From the NCBI GenBank assembly GCA_013339895.1, contig JABACO010000103.1:1-64000 (forward strand): a DNA stretch of 64,000 nucleotides, written 5' to 3'. This DNA comes from Ephydatia muelleri (taxonomy: Eukaryota > Porifera > Demospongiae > Spongillida > Spongillidae). Below, piece after piece: positions 10,725-21,496 of this stretch (within the stretch, counting starts at the first letter, position 1; every line of letters starts with the position of its first letter). Below the pieces are notes generated by a model that did not search any database, was not told the origin of the DNA, and saw only the letters and a list, made by a program, of their open reading frames with translations. The position numbers were made by a program, and so were the translations under genes.

Positions 10725-13135
10725 CTATCCCCCTCCTGAAAGGAATCGTAAGAGGAGGGCTCGGGCATTGGCTCGCACAAGAGTCAAATTAAGGCGGCCG
10801 TACAGGCTGCAGACAACGTTGGACTTGGGGGAGTTGGTCCTTGTGGCAAGGTATGATGCGAGCCGTGAAAAAGCTTGCACCGCTTCGCTGCCCCAAGCTC
10901 CATATGACTCGGCCACAAGGGGAATACACGTCCACCCCAACTCGGAACACTTGGCATCATTGGCAGAGTGTTTCCTTAGCTCAGCGGCAACCGCTGCTGA
11001 CCTTGCTGTGTGACCCGCTTCAGAGATAACGGTAGGGTTAAGCGGAGACACCACAGTAAGGTCAAAAGCAGCAGGCTTGCCACAGAGCCAATTGGAAGCT
11101 AGGATGTCAGCAGGGCGTGTGTTCCGAAGCTCATGTCCTAGTCCACTACCGGCCTCTGCCTTGGCGCTGATGCAGGCACGATGGCAGGTTTGAAGCACTA
11201 CATCCCTGAGCTTGTTGTGCCTGGATGTAGCATTACCACCTCTCTTACATGTTACTGCATGGTGGCCTAGGGGATCCAAGGGATGTTCTGGACACAATGC
11301 ACAGGGAGGTGAGCCAGGTGAGGTGTTTAGCCCGAGCCACCACTTGATGGCCGTTTGGTGCTCGTTGGGGTCTAGGCTTAGACTCAGGCCTGGAGATAGT
11401 ACTACAGAGAGCCAAGCGGAGGCATGGGGAGAGGACACAGACAGGAGACGAGCCTTGTCAGCCACAGAGCTCTGGGAAAGAAGAGAGTTAAATTGAATGT
11501 TTTCTAATGCAGCTGATAGAGTGTGTTGTCGCCAAGGAGAAGAAGTAAGACTGTTAATATCGATTGCACTCTCAGGGGGAACACACCTGTTGTAGGAATT
11601 GACCGCATCGGCCAGGAAATTATCTGATGGTGAGGCAAGGCCTGCAGTACTGACGGAAGCAATAAAGGCTGCATTAGAGTGATGAGCTAGTGAACGAAGC
11701 CCCAGGCCACCTCTGCTTAAGCTCAACTGGGCCTGCATCGAAGAGCTGTCAGTCGTGTCAATAGCTTGACTTTCTGTGAAGGTGCATCTGACCTGCTCAT
11801 CAAAGATATGCAGCTCATCCAATGCCAGGGATGGGGGAGTGGAATGTGCAACATGGACCAATTTGGTAAATCCACCACACATGCGTAGCCAAATGAGAGC
11901 AATCTGAGGATCACATGACCCGAGCTTCACCAGGGAGGATAGCAATATGGAGGCAGCAGCACGTTTAGAGGCAATAAATGATGAACAAAAGGCAACCTCC
12001 CCTATGGGGGCTCCGAAGATGATAAGGTTGGGTGTACAAGATTTGTTCATCTGAGAAGGGAATACACTGAGGTCACCTTGGGCAAAAAGCTCGCATTTAG
12101 ATGGATTTAAATGGAGCCCAATGAGGGACCTAAATCTTGAAGTAGGCATACAACATGCTGGACAGAGGTAGATGGGCCGGTCACCACCCCATCATCCAGG
12201 TACCATGCATTGAAAAGTAAGTCTTCGCAACTTTCATCCTTGGAAATGGAAAGGACCAGATGGTGCAGGACCAAGGCGAAGTATAAGGGGCCTAGAGGAT
12301 CCCCTTGCTGTACACCAGCCTCAGATGTCAAAGTTCCCATAGAATGCCACAGGAAAGGGTGTTGGCCATAGCACCATGTTGTCCATGGGAGGAGGAGAGG
12401 AAAATGTAGGTGCATTGGTCAAGGAGGTGAGACACTAGGTTGAAGGCATTTTTCATATCAACCTTCAAGCAGACTAATTCAGAGTCATGCTAATGATTAT
12501 CGAGACAACGTCTGAGGCCATGGATTACCTTCTCACATCCTTGGGGGAGAGCTACACCAAACTGAAAAGGTTGAAAGAAAGCAGATGCATCTTCCTTAAT
12601 CAAACTGACATTTGCTGGTGAGTCGGCAAAATGATTCACCCACTGCAATGGGCCTGATGTCCTGTATACCTTTCCTTAATGCAACTAGGCTGCCCCCGGC
12701 CATGTACTGGGAAATTGCAGCTGGGGCTTGTCCTGAGGCGAGGAGATTGATTACACCCCGAAGTAGGGAGCAGATGGAAGTAGGAACTGGAACTTCAGCC
12801 ACATCAAGAAGGTGTTGGCACAGACCTGTGGGGCCTGCTGCAGAGGCCTTGGGGAAGGATCGAAGGATAGGCAGCACTTTAAAGTCTTGGAGAGGTCAAT
12901 GGAAGAGGTGGGTGAGCAGGAGGTACTGGGGGAGGACTCTTGAGGTGTTTGGCTGATAGCTGAGTCCATGTATCCTCAGTATTGGGAGCTAGACCTGAAG
13001 AGGTAAGGATCTGGCAAGCCTTTCCAAGAAGGCCGTTCTTGGCAAGAGAAATGGCTTCAGTGATCTTGTTTACATCCTCATCAAGGGGTGAAGACCAGGG
13101 GCCATGGTGTGTTTGAAAATACTTCATCACAATGA
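10725..13135 (-). mobile_element. Non-LTR retrotransposon copy a (RT plus RLE-like)
   Basis: Minus-strand element in NLR-A intron 3. A 474-residue frame (12149-10725) carries the RT thumb and C-terminal part: a CCHC-like zinc motif (CALCPEHP then HHAVTCKRGG) and a restriction-like endonuclease signature (TRPADIL then AAFDLTVVSPL). Upstream pieces in other frames carry RT motif B (SEAGVQQGDPLGPLYF) and motif C (WYLDDGVV) at 12107-12415 and the N-terminal region at 12596-13130. Several frameshifts separate these, so the copy is dead. Copies b and c in the window belong to the same family. The zinc motif plus RLE points to the R2/NeSL/HERO side of the non-LTR tree; I could not assign a clade. 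Confidence 0.8.
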
Positions 13136-14340
13136 ACTAATACACCTGTGCAATTATACTAGCTCAAGTTAATGAAAGCCTGGGCGTACACTGCATGAAA
13201 AGGTGTTAGCGCAGACGTGGTTATTTAGTAAGAAACACATGCGTAAAATGAGTAAGCAGAGCAATACTCTTTATAGCCATGAAACTACCAAGCTTTTGTT
13301 CTTCTTTCTGTACATCAATTCACCATTGATGGAGGCCGCAAACCTCTCAGCTTTTCATCGGACAATTCGCTTCCAATTGTTAGAACTCTCACAACGAATT
13401 GATAAAGCTTGATTGGGGACAACCTATGGCCCAGGGGGACCTACTACTGCAACAGTCTTTATTTCCGTGGGTGGGGGGGCGGAACCATTTATGGAGCGGA
13501 CCATTTAAAGTGTGACAGTACCTGGTTACGTTTGGTGCAAGTTGTTTAACTTTTCCTGATGGCAAGCTACCAAAGCCTCTCTTCAATATTTTGTAGCACA
13601 ATATGTACTTACACTACCTCTGTATCGTAGTACCTATAGTCTCATGTGTGTTACTATAGCTCCTTGGTTGCACTGAAGTAATAGCTTCCCAGATTGCTCT
13701 GAGTGTCGCGTAGCACATGCAAAAAAAGTATTATACTTTATTTAACTTTCAAACACCTATACTTACATGGAGCTACGTAAAATGATATCAGCTTACATAT
13801 CTTTATAAATACAGTTTATTTCCTTGCTCCCTCACTGAATTCTATTCCAGGATATACATTATTATTATTCACTTCTGCGTTAAGCATGTTGCTCATGTTT
13901 GAAGAGCTTCACCATTTCTGTGTCCTTCACACTTGATAGTTATCCTTGCATCAATACTTTGTAATGTTTGTAATCCTGTCACACCCTAGGACCAACTTTG
14001 AGCACCTACAATGACCCTTCTCTTGCTGCTGCTACATTACCATCTACTCAATCCCTAAAAGGTACATTAAATATACTGAACAAGTGTAGTATGAACATCT
14101 CACGCAATTACATCATGCATAATTGTGGTACGTGTTTGAGTAGTGCAGTTCACATGGGAGAGTTATCTAATCGGAGAAGTTCTCCTTTCTCCCCTTCTCT
14201 ACACCTAGTAGGGCTTGCCTCACGTTTGCCTGTCATGTGACCTTTTGTGTAATGTGCAATGGTTTGTGATGTGTTGTATATAATGGCTGAATAAAACAGT
14301 TTTTCGTGGCGATTACATGGCAGCAGAGAACAATTGTACA
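13136..14340. other. NLR-A intron 3, no gene seen
   Basis: Unremarkable intron DNA with a short G-rich spot near 13470. No exon or recognised repeat. Confidence 0.55.
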
Positions 14341-14365
14341 TGTAGCAACAACAATGGAAGCGCAT

Positions 14366-16471
14366 GACAGAACAGCAACGTCACGTCGGTACACCCTACC
14401 CGTTTGCTAGTGGCGATGCGCTGGAATGGTTCAAACCTTTTGAAATCTGCTGGGATGAAATGACCAAGGCCTTGAAAGCTACCTACCCTGCTGAATGACG
14501 AAGCGCTTGCAAAATGGATGGAACTCGGCGAAGATGAGCAGGGAGACTACAGAGCTGCAATACAAAACAAAAAAAGAAATGATTGAGAGGATCGTACCGG
14601 CAAACTTTGTGTTGATGTACATGTAGTTTAAAGCGCAGACTTGGATCGGGAGAAGCACTATCGTTGTACCTTTATGAACTCAAACGATCACTGGACGAAG
14701 TGATGCCTGGTCTCGATGCAGCTGCTCGTTCATCGCTATTGCTATATGCATCAATGTTAGGAAGGACTATTAGTATATCAAGGTAGTTGAGAGGGGTGGG
14801 GGCCGTACACAGCATTGGAGCGGTAAGCATAACTACGCAAATATTTTCTGCTGCATGCAATACCACCCTGTGCACCAACGAGACTGGCGATCCCGGTTTC
14901 TCTGTGATTGTAACTACTTTACTTTCAATGGCTGCTATTGTAACTACATGCATTATCTAATGCGGGGTCTAATAGGGACGCCTGTTGCCCTCTATACGGA
15001 CGCCCCGTTGTCTCTTCCCTGCTTACGACAATTTCTAGGCCCTGTCGCCACCCGAAAGGCATTTGCGTTTCCTTCTCGTTTCCATCAATGACTCGTCGCT
15101 CATCTCTTACCGGCAACAACACTGCAACCTCTTCAATTACCAGTGCTATTTGGTGAGCTAGTTTCTGCGCTGGTGTTTCTTCTCCAAGTTTCTCTTCCAT
15201 CCCTGCAACAGGTATAGCGCTTCCTTCTTCAAGCGTCATCACAGTTCTAGCTTACAATCAACAGCTCATGATTTTCCATTACGTTAAAGCACCTATTCAA
15301 GTGGTTGAAATAACAATTGAGCACATGCAACTTAATATGGTAGTGGATAACTTGATTACAGCAGTGTTGACTTCATGTAGAAGCACGGATTGGTCAATTG
15401 GTTCGCAACAACTGCAACACAACAGCAACAAAGGAAAACGCATGATGTTGGACGAGTCATCAACATTCTGACCATCATAAAGAAGGCTAAGAAAAAATAA
15501 ACTTTATTCTGCAGCAGTGGTTGTAAACATGCAGGATGCAGATGTGGTACATGAATGTGCTATTCCAAAATTTGGAAACTGTGTGGCTTTCTATGATTTA
15601 CCAGAGTGCCCAATATCTGAGCAACGGACTATGGTAGATGAGTTCAAAATCTTGTTCCAAACACTGCCTTGAAAAACTGACTATGCAAACTACTACATGT
15701 ATATCCCAACAACAGGTGTGCCTGTCAGAGAGTCTCATTGTGTCACATTCCTGAACAGTTGTGCTCTGAACTGAAAGAGCAAATCAAGAACATGCTGGAG
15801 CAAGGCATCATTGAGGAGAGCAGCAGTCTATGATGGGCACATGCTGTGTATGTGTAGAGACATCTGACTATGTGTTGACTTTTAATAAAAGAACAACACA
15901 ATAGATACTTACTACTACCCCTGCCTGATGAGCTGCAAGACCAAATGGGTGAAGCAACCATCTTTTCAACAGTAGACTTCTGGTCAGGATACTGGCAGCT
16001 TCCACTTTATGGAAAGGACAAGGAAATGACAGCCTACTACCCAGGATCAGGAATGGGGTTGTAACAATGTGCATGAATGATTTTGGCCTGACAGGTGCTC
16101 CCAACGCCTTACAAGTAACGTACATGGACACATGTGTTCATATGACAAAAGGATATCAATTAGTACTGCAGCAATTGTGTGTCTGGCAAAGCTTCCAACT
16201 ACAATCCTGACTTCTATGATAAATGAACCTTTTGGCAGACAATGAAAGCTGATAGCTATAAATGTGTTCGAAGTTTCAAGATGACTCAACAACTACATTT
16301 ATTTGCTGGTTATCACAAAATTGGTTGATGTTCTTCCACTTACTGATCAGACAGCAAATAGAGTCATGATCATTCAGAATCAATTAACGTTGTATCACAG
16401 CACAGTGTGTTGGCATGGTTGAACGCATGAACTGCAGATGTTAATTATGCACCATTTGTACTGCATTGGGT
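14366..16471. mobile_element. Ty3/gypsy LTR retrotransposon fossil, copy in A
   Basis: Remnants of a gypsy-type element: a gag-like stretch around 14400-14760 (ASGDALEWFK, LYLYELKRSLD), a retropepsin-like stretch, and pol reverse-transcriptase remnants around 15540-16250. It is heavily broken (ten or more breaks by eye) and internally rearranged. The same fossil with the same rearrangement lies at 61078-64000, so decay began before the segmental duplication. No LTRs were identified. Confidence 0.75.
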
Positions 16472-16530
16472 TTTTCTAAAGTAGGATTCCATCATTCATT
16501 AGCATGCTAATTTTCCATCCTACACTATAG

Positions 16531-18133
16531 GTTGTAATAAATATACTCAGGACCTCAAATACAGGTATCGTAATCATAAACCAGCCCAAGGAGACTTTCC
16601 TCCTGTCGGAACATTCTCCTACGTCAATCTCGCTCTCATCAAAGATACAACAAACACAATTAATGATGAGTTTTTCTACAACACAATTCAAGGATCTGTA
16701 GATGATGTTGTTGAAACAAAGGTCACCATTTCGTACCATGATCTCTTCAGAAGTGTCACCCCCGACAACAGAATATTACTACTTGAAGGAAGACCAGGAT
16801 GCGGCAAGACTACATTGACAAGAAAAATAAGCAAAGACTGGGGAGAAGAAACCATTTTGGATTTTGTCAAGTACCTGTTTCTCATCCCTTTACGCCATTT
16901 TAATAAAAAGGCACCTATAAAATTACACACAATTCTGGAACATTTTTAAATGACTGATTTGAAGCTTAAGATTGAAGAAACAAGGGGGGAAAGTGTATGT
17001 TTTGTGTTTGACGGTTTGGATGAATATATAAAACAGTATTCTACAGATGAGAATTGTTGGTTTGAACAAGTTCTACGAGGAGAAGAACTTACCTGTTCAA
17101 CTATAGTAGTAACCTCACGGCCAAATGCCTCCGTAGAGCTGAGGAAAACTGTTCATTTACGTGGGGAAGTAGTTGGTTTCCTTACAAAGCAGATTGATGA
17201 ATACATTGTCAAAAGCTATCCAGACAGTTTCACAAAGGTTGAAGAGCTCCAAACCTACCTACATAGCCATCCAAACATAAAACACATGTGCTATGTACCT
17301 TTCAATCTTGTCATGATCATCTTCATCTTTAACAAATGTCATAAAAAAACAACACCTCTTCCTGAGACTGAAATAGATGTGTATCGTCAGTTTACCATTA
17401 TGTCACTTATTAGATATTTCAGAAAGGATAACAGAAAGATTGAATTAAGAGACCTAGAGTCACTACCATCCCCAGAAATTTCCATGTTTCAAATTATATC
17501 CAAACTTGCATACACAACCATTATTGCTTCAAAGACATCTATTAATCCAGAGGAACTGAGACAAATGTGTGAGGAAAGTTCAATAGCAAGTTTAGCAAAT
17601 CTAGGTATCCTTGTGGTAGATGAGAATGAGGAAGAATACGGTGCTAGTCATGTGTTGACATTTGTTCATCTAACCCACCAGGAGTTTCTTGCTGCTTACT
17701 ATGCCAGCAGACGTTCTTCTGATGAGCAGCTTAAAGCCATCAGAGAGGACATTGTTCAACCTCATATGGGAGTGGTGTTGAAGTTTTTCTGTGGCATAAC
17801 AAAACTACAAAATCCTGATCACTGGGCTGCAATAATGGACATTCTGCTGACTACTAAAGATGGCAAAAAGAAGCCAGTTACCCTGAGAGCATTGCGTTGT
17901 GTATTTGAATCACAGAATGGTCAGAGATGTAGAGAACTTTTTTCTAAAGCTGATGGAAAGTTGAAAATTTTTAATGACACCCTCACCTTGCTGGATTACT
18001 TTGTCATTGGATATTGTCTGGAGTCAGCACGTGATACTGCAAGGAGCATTGAGCTAGTGTGTCAACTAACTGCTGAGGGACTTGACATTATTACAGAAAA
18101 GTTAACAACTATGGAAAATGTAAAAAAATTTAA
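16531..18133 (+). CDS. NLR-A exon 4, NACHT NTPase (contains an in-frame stop)
   Basis: One 1603-nt exon (acceptor CACTATAG, donor GTAAGT) encoding the NACHT module that binds ATP and drives oligomerisation in NLRs. Walker A is GRPGCGKT (residues 313-320) and Walker B is VCFVFDGLDEY (DGLDE at 387-391). The conserved FLIPLR follows Walker A, and HLTHQEFLAAYYAS near residue 600 marks the end of the winged-helix region. The frame reads TTT TAA ATG at 16944-16952, so codon 366 is a stop between Walker A and B. Everything on both sides remains in one frame with no other damage. The downstream ATG at 16950 would start a protein without Walker A. A recent nonsense change, a null allele or a base-call error fit best. 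Confidence 0.9.
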
Positions 18134-18180
18134 GTAAGTAAAAGTACTTACTGCACTGCTATGCATAATGTCCATTTCAG

Positions 18181-18264
18181 GATAGAGGATGATCTGTGTC
18201 AAAAGGAAAAGTTATTAGCTTTGAAGCAAATGCTCCAGAAATTGCCAAATGTGGAATCACTAGA
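18181..18264 (+). CDS. NLR-A exon 5, post-NACHT helix and LRR start
   Basis: An 84-nt exon, phase 2 to 2, separated from the NACHT exon by a 47-bp intron. It encodes IEDDLCQKEKLLALKQMLQ and then KLPNVESL, the linker into the first LRR strand (LPNVESLDL once joined to the next exon). Confidence 0.75.
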
Positions 18265-18792
18265 GTAAGTTTAGTTAATTATTTCTGCATGCATCATTAT
18301 TAATGTTAAGGATTGACACATGCATGCGTATTTAATTCCAATCAGCCACTGATGTGTATATTTTTGAATGCACTCCTAAATATAGTCTCATTTCCGATTT
18401 GTATTGTCAAACTATGACTTCGTTAATTTATCAGTTTATTGTGCCTTCTTATTTCTACACTTTTTTACATCTGTTTTTCAAACGGAAAGTCAGCTGCAAA
18501 TTTTCAACCCGTGATAAAACCACATGCTCTTCCAGATGTATAGGTCCCCAAGCTACATGAACATGTATGTTGTTGCAACCATTACTGACAGTGCAAGATT
18601 TATATAAGCATCAACCCAAGTACCTGGCTACCGTTAATTCATGAGAGGGGGCAATTATATCACAGCACTTTGCCCAATATATTAACCCTCCCATGCAGTA
18701 AACCAATGTGAGCTGACCAAGCCGTCCTTTCCCAGTTTGGTTCTAATTAACCATCTCAGGTTACGCAAAGTTCCCAACTAACCGCAAAGACT
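18265..18792. other. NLR-A intron 5, left part
   Basis: No gene or known repeat seen. Confidence 0.5.
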
Positions 18793-19382
18793 CTAGTCTT
18801 GTACCCAGACCCACTGACTTAAGCATATCACATAATACATAATGGCTACGTAAATAGACGACCTCCCTGCAACGTTCCCATGAGGTCTCAAAGAAGCGAG
18901 CCTATACAAGCGAAGATCCTCAATCGAAGTTGAATTATATGTCTTCTACTCCCCACTTATCTTCTCTGCCTCTGGAGGCTTAGGAAGAGAAGCCACACAG
19001 TTGTACACAAACGTATTGCTAACAAAGTGGGGCCACACATATAGTTCAACCATGGCCTCCCTCTACGCTCCTCCATCATGTGCATCAGAGGGGCTCGATC
19101 ATGTATTCATGGGCATGTATTCAACCACTCTTCATGGGCATGCATTCAACCACTCTCCTGTTGACCTAGCTGATAGCCCTCCATTAATTTATTGACTCCC
19201 TGCCGCTTCAATTGTGCATCTTTATCAAGTTTAAACCAATTCGTATTTACATCATGTATTGGTATTTTAGTGTTGTTTCACTGTTAAAAAATAACCATTA
19301 ATACATTAATGGCTACGTAATAGACATAGAATTGTACATCATGTGATATGCTCACGTCAGTGGGGTTTGGGTACGATAGCTA
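18793..19382. mobile_element. MITE with CTAGTCTTGTACCCAGACCC ends
   Basis: The ends are imperfect inverted repeats about 60 bp long. The left reads GTACCCAGACCCACTGACTT and the right, complemented, reads GTACCCAAACCCCACTGACG. Both inner parts share GGCTACGTA. No transposase is present. Related GGGTCTGGGTACGAGAC fragments occur near 26090 and 53570, so the family is dispersed in this genome. Confidence 0.65.
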
Positions 19383-19556
19383 TCCGAACCGTGAGACGAA
19401 TTCAACGTCATCGGAATTCTGCAACGCCTATTAAAGTCAAAATGTAGAGTTTCTACACGATCCTCCAAACGAACCACCTGTACGTAAAATTTTGTGCTAC
19501 ACCTGGCAATTCTAAGAAAGAACATTTAGACGTTATATCGAATAGTGTTCTAAATA

Positions 19557-19706
19557 TACCACAGGGGGAAAAAGCGTCGATTCATTTAGATATCACTGCG
19601 TGATTGAACAGAAAACAGCACAAAAATCACACGCTTCAATTGTGATTTTCTGTTCAATCACGCAATGATTTCTAAATGATTCGACGCTTTTTTCCCTGTG
19701 TACTAT
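19557..19706. mobile_element. Short foldback element (about 150 bp hairpin)
   Basis: Almost the whole element is one inverted repeat: CACAGGGGGAAAAAGCGTCG at the left and CACAGGGAAAAAAGCGTCG read from the right. Pairing continues through the GCGTGATTGAACAGAAAA arms to a loop that is itself a small hairpin. It is most likely a tiny MITE. The transcript would lie on the NLR-A sense strand within intron 5. Confidence 0.75.
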
Positions 19707-20199
19707 AAGCGCATCCAAAGATGCATAACTAGTTCTAACATTGGCGAAAACCTGCCCGAATGTACTCATTTTACGCTATCGTCTTCTTCTGTCAGCTTTT
19801 GCTAATCTTTCAACTTACTTTCGTCTTGAGCATGCAGAGTAACACCATCACAGAGTCCTATCCTAGCATTGCAATGAATGGATCTATGGCGCATGTCCCC
19901 CGTTACCAATCCCTTTGTTGGCTGTATTGATGCCAACTCTGGTGGCTATTTACGTACTCACTGTAGATTTGTACGTGGCATGCCACGCGTTTCTAAACTT
20001 GTATTGGAACTAACTTAATTGGCTAGTACTAAAATCTGCCTCCGACACCTGACACATGCTGATTGGGCTGAACCATACAGCGTTTAAAAAAATGATTTGG
20101 ATCACTTCAGATGTGGGCAAGTATCCTGGGAAAGTCAAGGTACAGCCAGTGCGTGCAATTTCGAAATGAAAAATATGCATTTAAGAATTACAACATCGC

Positions 20200-20560
20200 T
20201 TCATGGGTGTAGCTAAAAGTAGGAGTAGGAGCAGGAGTAGGAGTTGGTGTCTAAAAGTAGGAAAAATCATTTTTCCTAGGTTTTTTCTTCCAGAGGTTCT
20301 TTCAGTCTTTCTGCTTTATTTCAGTAACATAAAGGTTGTCCATGAATATCTGGGGGCAAACCAACCATTAATCTGCATGCTGTGATATGAAATAATGTTC
20401 TAGCAGAGAAGAAGGAACACGTCTCTTTAGGAAACAATTTCACAGCACGTGGAGATTCCATCATTTTCCATTACAAACCATGCTCCTGCTCCTACACCTA
20501 CTCCTACTTATAGACCTCAACTCCTACTCCTACTCTTAGACTTTTAGCTACGCTCATTGT
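20200..20560. mobile_element. MITE with GTAGCTAAAAGT termini
   Basis: Inverted termini: GTAGCTAAAAGTAGGAGTAG at the left, GTAGCTAAAAGTCTAAGAGT read from the right, each followed by repeated AGTAGG/AGCAGG units. The interior is non-coding. The target duplication is not clear. Confidence 0.6.
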
Positions 20561-20731
20561 GGGTTTCCTTGCTTTATACACCAATCTCAAACATTTGAAC
20601 AGCAAATATTTCAATGAGCTAGCTTCACTTCAAAGCCTCTGTGTAACGTGATAAGCTCTAACCCACTATAACTGTGTATGCATGATTATGCTATACTATA
20701 CATGTATTCACTTCTCATCCCTAACGTGCAG

Positions 20732-20821
20732 TTTGGAAGGATGCTTCAACGATAGAGCATGGAGTGATTGGTTTTTGCTAGGAGAGCTTTTGAAGCAAAC
20801 TTCACATCTACAGAGTTTGAA
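20732..20821 (+). CDS. NLR-A exon 6, LRR
   Basis: A 90-nt exon, phase 2 to 2, acceptor CGTGCAG, donor GTGAGT. It encodes LEGCFNDRAW, a helix region (WFLLGELLKQ), and TSHLQSL, the start of the next LRR strand, which is completed by the following exon. Confidence 0.75.
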
Positions 20822-21052
20822 GTGAGTCCTTAGTATTGTCATTAAGTTCATTAGAACTACATGTACATGTGCACGTGAGCCTTAGTGTCATGGTGTGCCT
20901 ATAACACAATGCTGTAAGATGGCAAGAATGCCAGATGAATTCATTGTAATTCTCCGTACCCAAATGATAATTGAACAACTATTATCCCTAAAGTTGATTC
21001 ATCTCTGGTACCGTCCCAGGTAAGGTGACAAAGGCTTAGGAACAGTTACAGT

Positions 21053-21079
21053 GGGGGTTGGGGGGGGGGGGGGGGGGGA
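21053..21079. repeat. Poly-G tract
   Basis: Run of about 20 G in NLR-A intron 6. Confidence 0.9.
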
Positions 21080-21384
21080 GTAAACCTGAACACGCTACTC
21101 AGACATCTAAAACCTCTAACATAAAAATGATTATCATAAGCTTTCAGTATAACTACAACTATTAGTGCATGGAAAAGTGCTCATTTATACATGAATTCTA
21201 CATGGCCAGTGGATTATGGATGCAATCGTGGTGACGAATACTCGTCGATGAAGGTTGTAAGGATCCTTTTTGCGCGGTCCAACTACCATGTGAGCTATAC
21301 TGTCTCTAACCATAGTCACACTCGTTTCGAACAGAACTATGTGTGTCAAATAAAATTGGTATGCCCACAATTGTACTGACAATC

Positions 21385-21485
21385 CTTCAAAGACAATGTA
21401 GAATTATAAAGTGTGTTAAGTATTATCGTACTTGTATTCATGTACTCCTTTGTGTGCAAGATGAATACATGTGAAATAATAATAC
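21385..21485 (+). mobile_element. 3' UTR fragment of the copy b/c retrotransposon family
   Basis: The block TTGTATTCATGTACTCCTTT and its neighbourhood match, in reverse complement, the sequence just past the ORF end of copy c (about 23540-23590). This suggests the tail of a further plus-strand copy directly in front of copy b. Confidence 0.5.
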
Positions 21486-21496
21486 ATACAATAACT

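Larger units (their letters stand above)
1..16471. repeat. Segmental duplication, copy A
   Basis: The sequence from base 1 matches the sequence from 54403 in the same orientation. Matching runs continue through the NLR leader and 2A exons and resume in the gypsy fossil, where the window's last bases align with 16471. The match is interrupted by insertions private to one copy (161-594, 6455-7065, the 10-13 kb retroelements in A; 61461-62274 in B) and by the unlike Death exons. Because base 1 already matches, the duplicated block probably extends left of the window. Judged by eye; no alignment was run. Confidence 0.9.

Noticed and set aside
16867-16972. A short intron that would remove the NACHT stop codon
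   Set aside because: It would delete the conserved FLIPLR block after Walker A, and the sites are weak.
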